Assembly (NCBI RefSeq): GCF_017353185.1
Contig: NZ_JAFMYV010000009.1
Coordinates: 248,001 to 312,000 of the forward strand
Length of the DNA stretch: 64,000 bases
Direction of reading: 5' to 3'
DNA from: Fibrella rubiginis
GTDB lineage: Bacteria; Bacteroidota; Bacteroidia; Cytophagales; Spirosomataceae
Position 1 is the stretch's first letter, and every line of letters begins with the position of its first letter. Both the position numbers and the translations under genes were made by a program. Shown piece after piece: positions 27,053-36,169 of the stretch. The notes under the pieces are model-generated. The model was not told the origin of the DNA. It saw nothing but the letters and a program-made list of their open reading frames with translations, and ran no database searches.

Positions 27053-27264
27053 GGAGAGAAAAGTAGGATGGATGACTGAACGCAAGCTACATTAAAATAA
27101 TAATAGTTGCCAAACAGGGATACATGCTTTACGGAGCGTGTAGTCTGCACTGAATCAGACCGTAGCATCAGGATTTCGCTAAATACGGCCACACCTGAAA
27201 CAAAATTACATGTACCTACATTTAATTAGGTGAGTTCATTTGAATCAATCAACTCAGAAAAGAT

Positions 27265-27861
27265 ATGGCAAAGGTCGCGATCATTTATTACAGTGCTACG
27301 GGCACCACCTACCAATTGGCGAAGGCCATTGAAGAAGGAGCTAAACAAGCCGGAGCGGAGGTAAAGCTATTGAAAGTGAAAGAGTTAGCGCCTGAGGAGG
27401 CAATTGCGTCAAACGAAGGCTGGAGCAAGCATCGCCTCGAGACACAGCATGTATCTGAAGCTACACTGGCCGACCTGGAATGGGCCGACGCTATTATTTT
27501 CGGTACGCCTACACGCTACGGACTGCCGTCGGCGCAGCTGAAGCAATTTATCGACACCACCGGTCCACTCTGGGGGCAGGGTAAGCTCAACAACAAGATT
27601 GGGTCATCGTTTGTGACGGTGGCTACCAATCACGGCGGACATGAATCAACGTTGCTGGCCCTGAATAATATTTTCTATAGCTGGGGTTGCCTGATTGTGC
27701 CGCCCGCCTACGCTGACCCCATTCAGTTCCAGGCTGGTAATCCCTACGGTGCCTCATTCACAAGCCAGAACGGCACTGTCTCACCCGACGATACCGCCCT
27801 CGCCGCCGCCCGTTTCCAGGGAAAACGCATCGCCGAGATAACCGCGAAGTTCGTGCAGTAA
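27265..27861 (+). CDS. wrbA: NAD(P)H:quinone oxidoreductase WrbA
   Basis: Flavodoxin-fold FMN enzyme of 198 aa that reduces quinones by two electrons and limits redox stress. Motifs are IIYYSATGTTYQLAKAI (FMN phosphate loop), GTPTRYGLPSAQLKQFID, the WrbA-specific FVTVATNHGGHESTLLAL and SWGCLIVPPAY. Length and order match typical WrbA. It is a single gene followed by a dispersed repeat. Confidence 0.95.
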   Translation: MAKVAIIYYSATGTTYQLAKAIEEGAKQAGAEVKLLKVKELAPEEAIASNEGWSKHRLETQHVSEATLADLEWADAIIFGTPTRYGLPSAQLKQFIDTTGPLWGQGKLNNKIGSSFVTVATNHGGHESTLLALNNIFYSWGCLIVPPAYADPIQFQAGNPYGASFTSQNGTVSPDDTALAAARFQGKRIAEITAKFVQ

Positions 27862-27898
27862 GCTTAACGCGAACGATGGAATCAATGATTAGATTGGG

Positions 27899-27980
27899 TG
27901 CTTTTCGCTCTGGTATAGCTACCGACGCTACGCTATGCTGTCTCGATGGGACAAGTAGCTATACCAGAGCGAGAAGCGCC
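27899..27980. repeat. Dispersed REP-like element inside an inverted repeat
   Basis: Arms CGCTCTGGTATAGCT (27906-27920) and its complement (27957-27971) flank a 39-base core (27917-27955) that recurs with one difference at 34318-34356 and, diverged and inverted, at 7648-7733. Confidence 0.85.
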
Positions 27981-27984
27981 TACG

Positions 27985-28020
27985 GGGGTCAGTCAACACT
28001 ATTTACTGCTGGCTGACCCC
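27985..28020. terminator. Hairpin between wrbA and the NUC1 nuclease gene
   Basis: GGGGTCAG (27985-27992) pairs with CTGACCCC (28013-28020) around a 20-base loop between convergent genes. No T run follows, so termination is only possible. Confidence 0.4.
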
Positions 28021-28029
28021 TGTTCACTG

Positions 28030-29124
28030 TTAAAAGAACCACCCGTCTACCATGTCGGCGGGGGACTGGCTTTCGAGGCGGCGCTCCAGGTCGTCGGGGA
28101 TTTTATTGAAAAAGTCGATACCAGTGGCTTTTTCAATCTGGTCGACGGGGACCACAAAGGATTGCAGCCGCTCGTTCGAAGGCTCATTTTTGAGCAGGAA
28201 ACCAATCATCCGAATGTCGGGCGAAGCGCCTTTGCGGCAATAAAGAATCACTTTATAAAAATACTCCGGCACGGCTACTTCGTTGACACGGCCAATGGTG
28301 GGCAAACCATCGCGCAAAACGGGACCGGTCACTACATACAGACCGCCGTCGCGCAGGGCCCAGGCGCGAACCTGTTCTTCCAGTTGTTTCCAGATGCCCC
28401 GGTTGAACTGTGGAGCCTGCGGCGAAATGTTGCTCATGTAGAACGACTGACTCATGAGCCGTTGCGAAAACTTGAAGTCGCCCGCCGGGGCCTGGTGCCC
28501 CCGGTCATAACCAGAACGGGTATAGTCGGAGGGGAGGGCGGTGCCACCTTCTACGGCGGGGTCGGGCATAAAACTGCTGCCTTCGCGTTCGGCATCGCCG
28601 GTGATTTCGTAGGCCAGCAGGGGGTAGGCCACCCAAACCGGATTCTTCAGGTTTTCGTCGTACCGCAGCGTATAGCCCTCGTGCCGAACCAGCTGGTCAT
28701 TGCTCAGGCCGGCGGGCAGGATGAAGTCGACCTGCTTTTCAAAATCAAACAGCCTCCCCGACGTACGTTTTTGCCCCGATGAACCATCACCAACGGGGTT
28801 TTCAGCCGTAGCCGAACCATCTGCCGAAGCCTCATTGTCAGCTGGTTTAGTGGAGCTACCCGTACGATCTTCGGATGCCTCGTCGGTGCGGGGTTCGGGT
28901 GCCTGGTAGGGGTTTGCCGTATCGTGGTCAGCACGACTGCGGCGGATGCCCAGCAACTCACGGACGTCATTCCAAAACGCCACTACCGGCTCGGTACGGC
29001 CTTTGTAATGCAAAAACAGGCCGACCAGAAAAAAGCCGAACAGCAGAATAAGTACGTTACCCCGCAACCGAAAGCCGTTGCGAACGATGATTTTTTCAGA
29101 GCGAATAGTTGACCGACGAGACAT
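28030..29124 (-). CDS. Membrane-anchored DNA/RNA non-specific endonuclease (NUC1 family)
   Basis: Protein of 364 aa. An N-terminal transmembrane helix (VLILLFGFFLVGLFLHY, residues 24-41) is followed by a low-complexity Asp/Ser/Thr-rich linker and the beta-beta-alpha-metal nuclease domain with RSGYDRGHQAPAGDF, which holds the catalytic histidine, and the metal asparagine region MSNISPQ.PQFNRGIW. The layout puts the nuclease outside the inner membrane, suited to nutrient scavenging or clearing external DNA. It is divergent from the BaiN-type gene across a large inverted repeat. Confidence 0.9.
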   Translation of the reverse strand: MSRRSTIRSEKIIVRNGFRLRGNVLILLFGFFLVGLFLHYKGRTEPVVAFWNDVRELLGIRRSRADHDTANPYQAPEPRTDEASEDRTGSSTKPADNEASADGSATAENPVGDGSSGQKRTSGRLFDFEKQVDFILPAGLSNDQLVRHEGYTLRYDENLKNPVWVAYPLLAYEITGDAEREGSSFMPDPAVEGGTALPSDYTRSGYDRGHQAPAGDFKFSQRLMSQSFYMSNISPQAPQFNRGIWKQLEEQVRAWALRDGGLYVVTGPVLRDGLPTIGRVNEVAVPEYFYKVILYCRKGASPDIRMIGFLLKNEPSNERLQSFVVPVDQIEKATGIDFFNKIPDDLERRLESQSPADMVDGWFF

Positions 29125-29161
29125 GGGGCAAAGCTACGATAAAAGGGCGGGGAGGGAAGAA

Positions 29162-29475
29162 TGTGGGCTGCACAGGGCGATGCCCCATGCACATGATAAC
29201 GCCCCTTCAGGGCTGATAGCACAAACAGGTTATATAGCCCACCGTTGTCGCCTGGCTCATGCCGAGTGACCCATATCTAAGGGCCTCCGGCCCGTAGCCT
29301 GGACTTGAAACCATTTTGCCAACATGACTCAACGTCGCACCACGGGCCGGAGGCCCTTAGATATGGGTCACTCGGCATGAGCCAAGCGACAACGGGGGGC
29401 TATATAACCTGTTTGTGCTATCAGCCCTGAAAGGGCGTTATCATGTGCATAGGGCATCGCCCTGTGCATCCCACA
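29162..29475. repeat. 134-base-arm inverted repeat with nested palindromes
   Basis: Arms 29162-29295 and 29342-29475 are reverse complements at 129 of 134 positions around a 46-base spacer. Each arm contains three smaller palindromic motifs (CAGGGCGATGCCC, GCCCTTTCAGGGC-type, GGGCCTCCGGCCC). The element fills almost all of the 406-base gap between two divergent genes. No transposase frame is inside. Confidence 0.95.
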
Positions 29476-29530
29476 ATCTCCCCTCTACGCTCCCACCGAA
29501 CCCACCAGCCCCAGCCGATGTTGGCTAAGT

Positions 29531-30772
29531 ATGACTTCGCTTCGCATTGCCGTGGTGGGTGGGGGGGCTGCCGGCTTTTTCGGGGCCATTGCTGCCGCTG
29601 AAGCCGACCCCACGGCCACCGTAACCATCTATGAAAAAGGCCGCCAGGTGCTGCAAAAAGTGCGCATTTCGGGGGGCGGTCGCTGCAACGTGACCCATGC
29701 CTGTTTCGACCATAAAAAGCTCGCCGCCCACTACCCGCGGGGCAACGCCTGGATTCGTCCGCTGCTCACCCGCTTCGATGCCATTGATACCGTCGACTGG
29801 TTCGAGGAACGGGGCGTGCCGTTGAAAACTGAAGCCGACGGCCGTATGTTTCCCACGACCGATTCGTCCGAAACGATCATCGACTGCCTGCTCGACACCG
29901 CCCGACGGCTGGGCATTCAGGTACGCACCAGCAGCGGCATCGAACGGCTGGAACCGCAGGCCGACGGCACGTACCTGATGCATTTGTTTGGCGGTGAGCA
30001 GGTTACGGCCGACCGCGTACTGGTGGCTACGGGGGGGTATCCGCAGGCACCGTCGTATGGCTGGATGCCCGAACAGGCCGAACCGTTGATGCTGCCGGTG
30101 CCGTCGCTGTTCACCTTCAACACGCCGGGAAACCCCCTGCTGTCGCTGGCGGGCGTGTCGGTATCTAATGCGATGGTGCAGGTAGTGGGTACGAAACTAA
30201 CCCAAAAGGGGCCGTTGCTCATTACACACTGGGGCTTCAGCGGTCCCGCCGTATTGCGCCTGTCGGCCTGGGCGGCGCGTGAACTCGCCGACCGCGACTA
30301 CCGGTTCAACCTGCGCATCAACTGGGTACCGGAGCGAAACGAAGACCAGATGAAATTCGAGTTCAACGAGTTGCGGCAATACAACCCGCGCAGGCAGGTC
30401 ACGACCCAAAACCCGTTTGGCCTGCCCGCCCGCCTCTGGGAGGCCCTCTGCGCCGACGCCGGGGTGGCCGACGGCGTACGTTGGGCCGATTTCCCTGGTA
30501 AGACCCAAAACCGCCTGATCGAACGCCTCGGCAACAGTCAGTTTGCGGTGCAGGGCAAGAGCACGTTCAAAGATGAGTTCGTCACCTGCGGTGGTATTTC
30601 GCTTGGAGCCATTGACCCCGAAACGCTCGAAAGCCTGGCCCATCCTGGCCTGTTCTTCGCGGGCGAAGTGCTCGACGTTGACGGCATTACGGGTGGTTTC
30701 AACTTCCAGAACGCCTGGACAACGGGGTTTGTGGCCGGTCAGAGCCTGGTGAAGCACGAAACGATAGCTTGA
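29531..30772 (+). CDS. BaiN/HI0933-type FAD-dependent oxidoreductase
   Basis: Flavoprotein of 413 aa of the HI0933 (BaiN) family. N-terminal FAD motif VVGGGAAGFFGAIAAAEA, then KVRISGGGRCNVTHAC, VLVATGGYPQAPSYG and the C-terminal HPGLFFAGEVLDVDGITGGFNFQNAW, all diagnostic. The physiological reaction of most members is not known; BaiN itself acts on bile acid derivatives in gut bacteria, which need not apply here. It converges with the sortilin-repeat gene. Confidence 0.9.
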   Translation: MTSLRIAVVGGGAAGFFGAIAAAEADPTATVTIYEKGRQVLQKVRISGGGRCNVTHACFDHKKLAAHYPRGNAWIRPLLTRFDAIDTVDWFEERGVPLKTEADGRMFPTTDSSETIIDCLLDTARRLGIQVRTSSGIERLEPQADGTYLMHLFGGEQVTADRVLVATGGYPQAPSYGWMPEQAEPLMLPVPSLFTFNTPGNPLLSLAGVSVSNAMVQVVGTKLTQKGPLLITHWGFSGPAVLRLSAWAARELADRDYRFNLRINWVPERNEDQMKFEFNELRQYNPRRQVTTQNPFGLPARLWEALCADAGVADGVRWADFPGKTQNRLIERLGNSQFAVQGKSTFKDEFVTCGGISLGAIDPETLESLAHPGLFFAGEVLDVDGITGGFNFQNAWTTGFVAGQSLVKHETIA

Positions 30773-30796
30773 GCATTCCGTTAAGCCCCCACGCCA

Positions 30797-30859
30797 CTAC
30801 TGCCCCAACCGCAACGGCCCGGAATAGACGATTCCGGGCCGTTGCGGTTGGGGCAGTAG
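30797..30859. terminator. Perfect 29-bp hairpin between convergent genes
   Basis: Arms 30797-30825 and 30831-30859 are perfect reverse complements with a 5-base loop (AGACG). It lies between the stops of the BaiN-type gene and the sortilin-repeat gene, so a bidirectional 3'-end role is likely, though no T run flanks the stem. Confidence 0.7.
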
Positions 30860-30887
30860 ACCACCTGTTTAGAATAGATAAGCCGGC

Positions 30888-33800
30888 CTAGAAGCCTTTA
30901 CTGTCTACAATGATGGCCGGAATTTTCTGTTCCGTAACGAGCTGATTGAAGGCTGGTACCTGCTTGCCCGTAACGTCTTTTAGTTTTGCCAGCGCCGCGT
31001 CAATTTGGCGGGCAAGGTCGGCATAGACAACATAGGCGGCTTTGGTGGGTTTGCCGTCGGCGTTGGCCATCATACTGGCCAGGCCTGCCAGCTTATCGTT
31101 GAGGCGGATAGGGTGAGCCAGCACGTCCTGCGGGGCCTTTGCTTTGGGCTGCATGAGTGTGGCCTCCAGCGAATCGAGCTGGGCCAGCATTGGCTTGGTT
31201 ACCAGGCTAAACTTCTTCGACTGCGTACTGTCTTTCACCGCACCCATATACCCATTTACCGCCGCCCGAATAGCCCGCAACTGGTTGATACCCCGGTGGG
31301 CTTCGGATAGCTTGTCGTTACACTGTTTCACGAAGGCAAACTGCTCGGCATAGTCGGCATCCGACACCGTCAGGCGGGGGTCTTTGCGAATGTCGACGGG
31401 TTGTTCACCCACCAGCGAGTCGCCCAGCAGCAGCCGGACTTTATACCGGCCGGGTACGGCTTTCACCCCCACACCATCGCCACTCCACATCACGTTGGTG
31501 CCTTCCACGGCCACGGCGTCGGGGTAGCGCATATCCCACACAAACTGGTTCAGGCCGGGCTGCGCGGGAATGGTGCCGGGGCGGGTAAGCTTCAGGTCTT
31601 CGTGGAAATCCTTCGAAATCGTGAGTGGTTTCCCCTTCTTGTCTTTCCGGTCCGAATAGCTGATGATGGTGTCGCCGTTGGTGGTCAGAAACTGCAACCG
31701 CAGTTCTTTAGCGGGCGTAGTAGGCAAAAAATACCGCACCAACACCCCGTTTTCGGCGTTTTCGCCCGCGTCAGGTATGGTGCCGGGGCGGGTGGCATTA
31801 CCCCCTTCCATGCGGTAGGCGTGGCGGGTGGCAAACAACATCGGCTTGCGCGTGGATACAGTCCCGGCGGCGGTCAGGCGGGCCAGTTCGCGCAGGGGCG
31901 TGATGTCGTCCATGATCCAGAACGACCGGCCATGCGTGGCGATGACCAGGTCTTTTTCGCGCTTGTGAATCTGCAAATCCCGCACCGACGTGATGGGCAG
32001 ATTCAGGTTCATTTTCTGCCAGTTGATCCCGTCGTTAAACGATACGTAGATGCCCCGTTCGGTGCCCGCGTAGAGCAGTCCGGGCTGATCGGGGTCGTCG
32101 CGCACCACGCGGCAATACTCGTCGGCGGGGATGCCCGCGCTGATGCTCGTCCAGGTTTTCCCGTAGTCGGTGGTCTTGAAGAGGTACGGCTTACGGTCAC
32201 CGTTCATGTACCGGTTTGCCGCCAGGTAGGCCTTGCCAGGTGTGTGTTCCGACGGGTGAATAAGGCTCATCAGGGCAAACTCGCCCAATTGACCCGCGGG
32301 CAGGCTGACGTTTTGCCAGTTTTTGCCCCCGTCGCGGCTTACGTGCAACAGGCCATCATCTGACCCGGCCCAGAAAACGCCTTTTTCGGTAGGGGCCTCG
32401 GCGAAGGTGAAAATGGTAGCGTAGATTTCGGCACCGGTCATGTCTTTGGTGATCGGTCCGCCCGTTTCGGCAATGGTGCGTGGCTCGTGGCGCGTCAGAT
32501 CCGGGCTGAGGTCTTCCCACGAATGCCCCGCGTCCGTCGACCGGTGGACGTGGTTCGAGGTGGCGTAGAGCACGCCGGGGTCGTGTGGCGAAAACAGGAT
32601 GGGGTACGTCCACTGAAACCGGTATTTTTTCACCGAGGCAGGCGCACCAATGGCGCCTTCGGGGTATACCGAGATAGCATAATTGCGGTTGGTACGGGCG
32701 TCGTGTTTTGACATAAAGCCGTCATATTCACCGCCGTAGGTTATCTTTGGGTTCTTCGGGTCGGAAGCAATGTAGCCTGCCTCGCCGCCCGCTACGGGGT
32801 ACCAGGCGTCTTTCCCAATGCTGTATTCATCGGTGCGGCTGGCAATACGAACAGACGAATTGTCCTGCTGTGCCCCGTAGAGATTATACGGAAAATCGTT
32901 GTCGAGCGAGACGTGGTAAAATTGCGCCGTCGGCATGTCAACATCCGAAAACGAACGCCCCCCGTCGACGGTGATTTCTGCGCCCCCATCGTCGGCAATC
33001 GCGAAGTTCAGCGGGTTCTTGGCGTTGAACCAAACGTCGTGCGTATCGCCGTGGTGAACGGGAATCCGAGCGAATGTCTTGCCGCCGTCTTTTGAGCGCA
33101 TGGCGTTGACGTTCAGTACAATAAGGTCATTCTCGTTTTGTGGCGACACGCCGAGCATCATGTAGTACCAGGGCCGCTGCCAGAGGTTTTTGTCGTCGTT
33201 GAGCAGCGTCCAGTGTTCGCCCGCATCGTCGGACCGGTAGAGGCCACCCTTCGCATTTTCGATCAGCGCGTAGAGTCGGCTGGCGTTGCTGGGGGCCACG
33301 GCAATACCAATTTTACCCAGCAAGCCGCGCGGCATGCCCGGCTTTTCGTTCAGGTTTTGCCAGGTGTCGCCGCCGTCGGTGCTTTTGTAAAGGCCACAAC
33401 CCGCCCCGCCGCTGCTCATGGAATGGCCGTTGCGGTAGGCCTGCCAGAGCGTGGCATAGACGATGCTTGGGTTGGTGGGGTCGAGCCGCACGGTGGCTGC
33501 GCCGGTGCTGTCGTTTTTAAACAGAATCTTTTTCCACGATGCTCCGCCATCGGTAGACCGGAATACGCCCCGGTCGGGGTTAGGGGCAAATGGATTGCCC
33601 AGGGCCGCGGCGTAGAGCAGGTTGGGGTTCTGCGGGTGCACCTCGATATTGCCAATGGCGTCGGCATTGGTTAAGCCCATGTGCCGCCACGACTTGCCGC
33701 CGTTGGTGCTTTTGTAGACCCCGTCGCCGTAGCTGATGTTGCTCCTGATTTCGGGTTCACCCATGCCCACATACACGATATTCGGATCGGACGGTGCCAC

Positions 33801-34145
33801 CGTTATCGCGCCTACGGATGCCGACTGAAACACGCTGTCGGATACGCAGGTCCAGTTTTGCCCCCCGTCGGTGGTTTTCCAGACGCCACCGCCCACAGCC
33901 CCAAAGTAGTACGTCAGCGGCTGATCGGCATGGCCGGCTACAGCAAGTGAGCGCCCCGCCCGGAACGGCCCGATGTTCCGCCACTTGAGGCCGCTAAACA
34001 GTTTGGCATCAACCGCCGGGGTAGCAGCAGTAGGGGTGGAAGTAGCCATGGCCCGCCCGCGCCGCGACTGGGCCTGAGCAGTAGGTTGGTCTGGCCCGAC
34101 AAGGAAAGCCGTCAGAGCCAGCGATGTGATGAAGAAGTGGCGCAT
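30888..34145 (-). CDS. Large secreted VPS10/sortilin-type beta-propeller protein
   Basis: Exported protein of 1085 aa from the ATG at 34145, which opens a signal peptide (FFITSLALTAFLVG, then QAQ). The first 700 residues carry many BNR/Asp-box repeats (VWKTTDGGQNWTCV, VYKSTNGGKSWRHM, VFRSTDGGASWKKI, LHVSRDGGKNWQNV), predicting one or two propellers as in the WD40/YVTN/BNR glycosyl-hydrolase-like sortilin family. The last 300 residues include a FNxxRP-like TRPGTIPAQPGLNQFVWDMRYPDA block and a helical tail. No catalytic residues are obvious. A role in binding or secretion is inferred. Confidence 0.85.
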   Translation of the reverse strand: MRHFFITSLALTAFLVGPDQPTAQAQSRRGRAMATSTPTAATPAVDAKLFSGLKWRNIGPFRAGRSLAVAGHADQPLTYYFGAVGGGVWKTTDGGQNWTCVSDSVFQSASVGAITVAPSDPNIVYVGMGEPEIRSNISYGDGVYKSTNGGKSWRHMGLTNADAIGNIEVHPQNPNLLYAAALGNPFAPNPDRGVFRSTDGGASWKKILFKNDSTGAATVRLDPTNPSIVYATLWQAYRNGHSMSSGGAGCGLYKSTDGGDTWQNLNEKPGMPRGLLGKIGIAVAPSNASRLYALIENAKGGLYRSDDAGEHWTLLNDDKNLWQRPWYYMMLGVSPQNENDLIVLNVNAMRSKDGGKTFARIPVHHGDTHDVWFNAKNPLNFAIADDGGAEITVDGGRSFSDVDMPTAQFYHVSLDNDFPYNLYGAQQDNSSVRIASRTDEYSIGKDAWYPVAGGEAGYIASDPKNPKITYGGEYDGFMSKHDARTNRNYAISVYPEGAIGAPASVKKYRFQWTYPILFSPHDPGVLYATSNHVHRSTDAGHSWEDLSPDLTRHEPRTIAETGGPITKDMTGAEIYATIFTFAEAPTEKGVFWAGSDDGLLHVSRDGGKNWQNVSLPAGQLGEFALMSLIHPSEHTPGKAYLAANRYMNGDRKPYLFKTTDYGKTWTSISAGIPADEYCRVVRDDPDQPGLLYAGTERGIYVSFNDGINWQKMNLNLPITSVRDLQIHKREKDLVIATHGRSFWIMDDITPLRELARLTAAGTVSTRKPMLFATRHAYRMEGGNATRPGTIPDAGENAENGVLVRYFLPTTPAKELRLQFLTTNGDTIISYSDRKDKKGKPLTISKDFHEDLKLTRPGTIPAQPGLNQFVWDMRYPDAVAVEGTNVMWSGDGVGVKAVPGRYKVRLLLGDSLVGEQPVDIRKDPRLTVSDADYAEQFAFVKQCNDKLSEAHRGINQLRAIRAAVNGYMGAVKDSTQSKKFSLVTKPMLAQLDSLEATLMQPKAKAPQDVLAHPIRLNDKLAGLASMMANADGKPTKAAYVVYADLARQIDAALAKLKDVTGKQVPAFNQLVTEQKIPAIIVDSKGF

Positions 34146-34317
34146 AGAGAGAGTGATCGGTTTAGAAGCCTCATTACTCCCGAAAAATACGGCTTTTAAC
34201 GATGCGTCATAGGTAGGAACAAGACTTGCCTCCTGCTTATCTCGCGTCAGTAACCCGGTCACATCATCAACTAGTTCGAGATTTACAGCACGCTGGAATA
34301 GGCGACCCCGACCTTAC

Positions 34318-34376
34318 AGCTACCGACGCTACGCTATGCTGTCCCGATGGGACAAGCCGCTTAACCAGAGCGAAAG
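34318..34376. repeat. Second copy of the dispersed REP-like element
   Basis: Bases 34318-34356 equal 27917-27955 at 38 of 39 positions, and the following AACCAGAGCGA also resembles the right arm there, but here the left arm is missing. Confidence 0.8.
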
Positions 34377-34400
34377 GCACTTCTATGGCAAAGCCTCACG

Positions 34401-34820
34401 CTACTCTATCACATGCTCCGCGACGAACGCCTCACTAAACGTTTTGATCTCGTCGCGGACGTGGCGGTAGATAGCCATGACCTCGTCGAGGGTGCCGGTG
34501 GCTTTTGAGGGATCGGTAAAGTTGTAGTGGGTACGTTTAGTGCGTCCAATCCAGACGGGGCAACGCTCGGCGGCTGAGTCGCAGACGGTGATGACAAAGT
34601 CGATGGGCAGGTGGGCGTAGTCGTCTACGTGGTTGGAGGTATGGTGGCCTATGCCAATGCCGTCCTCGGCCATTACCTGCACCGCCTTGGGGTTCAGGCC
34701 GTGGGTTTCCACACCCGCGCTGAGCACCCTGGCCCGTTCGCCGGCGAAGTGCTGGAGGTAGCCGTGCGCCATTTGCGAACGCGTAGAATTGCCCGTGCAG
34801 AGCACCAGAATGGTTGTCAT
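34401..34820 (-). CDS. arsC: Arsenate reductase, low-molecular-weight phosphatase type
   Basis: Thioredoxin-coupled arsenate reductase of 139 aa that converts arsenate to arsenite. The P-loop CTGNSTRS gives C8-x5-R14, and the redox pair C80 (ITVCDSAAE) and C87 (RCPVW) completes the three-cysteine relay of the LMW-PTP-type ArsC. It is last in the arsR-arsM-arsC set, 35 bases after arsM. Product arsenite would be handled by ArsM. Confidence 0.92.
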   Translation of the reverse strand: MTTILVLCTGNSTRSQMAHGYLQHFAGERARVLSAGVETHGLNPKAVQVMAEDGIGIGHHTSNHVDDYAHLPIDFVITVCDSAAERCPVWIGRTKRTHYNFTDPSKATGTLDEVMAIYRHVRDEIKTFSEAFVAEHVIE

Positions 34821-34855
34821 AATCGGTAATAAGTTGGGTTGATATGAAGCCTTGA

Positions 34856-35749
34856 TTAATCACAACAGCCCGAACCCGGACAGCAAACCTGGGCTACTGC
34901 CTCACCCGGCTTTTCGGCGTAGAGCGTAATGCTGAAAATGCCCTGCCCGTCTCGCTGATAGGCCGTAATCTCGGCTTCGGTCAGGTAGTTGAGCAGCAGA
35001 TCATGGGGCAGGCTAATCACCTTTTGCTTCTGAATCTGAAGGTTTGTAAAGCCAGCGTCAGCCACCAGTTGCAGGTAATCGGTCTGCTGAATGGCCCCCG
35101 ATACGCAACCAGCGTAGAGCTCGGCATCGCGTTGCAAGCCGTCGGGAAGGGCACCCTTCAGCACAATGTCGGAGATGCTGAAATGGCCACCGGGTTTCAG
35201 GATGCGGTATGTTTCAGCAAAAGCGCGGGCTTTGTTGGGCACCAGGTTCATCACGCAATTGCTCACCACCACGTCGGCCAGGGCCGTCGGTAAGGGCATG
35301 TCTTCAATATCACCGTAGACAAACTCCACGTTGGTAAATCCCCGGTCTTTGGCATTGCGGCGGGCACGGTCGATCATGGGTGCGGTCATGTCGAGGCCAA
35401 TGACGCGGCCGGTTTCGCCGGTCTCGGCGCGGGCTACAAAACAGTCGTTACCCGCCCCCGATCCCAGATCAACCACCACGTCGCCGGGTTTGATCTGCGC
35501 AAACTGCGTGGGCAGGCCGCAACCCAGGCCCAGGTCGGCTTCGGCAGCATAACCGGCCATAGTGGTGTAGTCATCGTTCATCAGCATGCTATACGAAACG
35601 TCGGTGCTGGCCGGTCCGCAGCAACTGGTTGGGCCGCAGCCGCAATCGACTGATACGCCCTGTGTGTTGTCGGCAAGGGCAATGTCGGCGTACTTTTGCC
35701 GAACGATCTCTTTCAGCGCGTCGCCAGTTTGTTGGTCTGTAGTCGTCAT
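34856..35749 (-). CDS. arsM: Arsenite S-adenosylmethionine methyltransferase
   Basis: Methylates arsenite to less toxic or volatile organo-arsenicals; cytoplasmic, 297 aa. Motifs: a cysteine-rich N-terminal DCGCGPTSCCGP, SAM motif VVDLGSGAGNDCF, the As-binding cysteine in VVSNCVMNLVPNK and a second in YAGCVSGA. The C-terminal CCPGSGCCD is cysteine-rich as in many Bacteroidota ArsM proteins. No arsenite efflux gene (arsB/acr3) lies nearby, so methylation may be the main local detoxification route. A candidate ArsR operator lies just upstream (35765-35780). Confidence 0.93.
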   Translation of the reverse strand: MTTTDQQTGDALKEIVRQKYADIALADNTQGVSVDCGCGPTSCCGPASTDVSYSMLMNDDYTTMAGYAAEADLGLGCGLPTQFAQIKPGDVVVDLGSGAGNDCFVARAETGETGRVIGLDMTAPMIDRARRNAKDRGFTNVEFVYGDIEDMPLPTALADVVVSNCVMNLVPNKARAFAETYRILKPGGHFSISDIVLKGALPDGLQRDAELYAGCVSGAIQQTDYLQLVADAGFTNLQIQKQKVISLPHDLLLNYLTEAEITAYQRDGQGIFSITLYAEKPGEAVAQVCCPGSGCCD

Positions 35750-35764
35750 GAGTCCAATTGGTTT

Positions 35765-35780
35765 ATTGTAATATTGCGAT
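35765..35780. promoter_or_regulatory. Candidate second ArsR operator, upstream of arsM
   Basis: ATTGTAATATTGCGAT is a quasi-palindrome (12 of 16 positions self-complementary) matching the site at 36170-36185 at 12 of 16 positions. It sits between arsR and arsM, 16 bases before the arsM start. Confidence 0.5.
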
Positions 35781-35812
35781 TGATTTAGGCAAAAAAGAGT
35801 CCGTTAACAGCC

Positions 35813-36142
35813 TTAACAGCAGCTGGTTTCTTTGGTAGACACGTCGAAAAACTGACCAAAAACAGACCGTGCTTCTTCCCAAACGGGTTCGTTGATGCAG
35901 TAGCAAACACGCGGCGGGTCAATGTCGCCTTTGATGATGCCAATGCGCTTGAGTTCTTTTAAATGCTGCGACACCGTAGCCTGGGCCAGGGGCAACACAT
36001 CAACCAGGTCGCCGCAGACGCAGGCTTTGCGTTCGGCCAGCAACTGCAAAATGGCTACCCGCGCCGGATGCGCAAAGGCCTTGGCCAGTTCGGCCATGCG
36101 GCTTTGCTCGGCTGTAAACAGTTCTGTTTTAGTAACGCCCAT
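35813..36142 (-). CDS. arsR: ArsR family arsenite-responsive repressor
   Basis: Winged-helix repressor of 109 aa. Core AFAHPARVAILQLLAERKACVCGDLVDVLPLAQATVSQHLKEL carries the metal-sensing C41-x-C43 pair at the start of the DNA-recognition region and the helix-turn-helix. A terminal CC and an internal VCYCIN add further thiols. As(III) binding would release the operator. It is first in the set; a TAnnTTTG element and a palindrome lie directly upstream. Confidence 0.93.
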   Translation of the reverse strand: MGVTKTELFTAEQSRMAELAKAFAHPARVAILQLLAERKACVCGDLVDVLPLAQATVSQHLKELKRIGIIKGDIDPPRVCYCINEPVWEEARSVFGQFFDVSTKETSCC

Positions 36143-36146
36143 GCCC

Positions 36147-36154
36147 CAAAGGTA
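36147..36154 (-). promoter_or_regulatory. Candidate -7 element of the ars promoter
   Basis: On the minus strand TACCTTTG ends only 4 bases before the arsR ATG, which implies a leaderless or nearly leaderless message. The -33 region falls inside the palindrome at 36170-36185. Confidence 0.5.
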
Positions 36155-36169
36155 GGGGAATAGCTGATG

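Noticed and set aside
29125..29530. Insertion sequence with transposase in the large inverted repeat
   Set aside because: No frame for a transposase fits in the 46-base spacer or the arms; at most a non-autonomous element.
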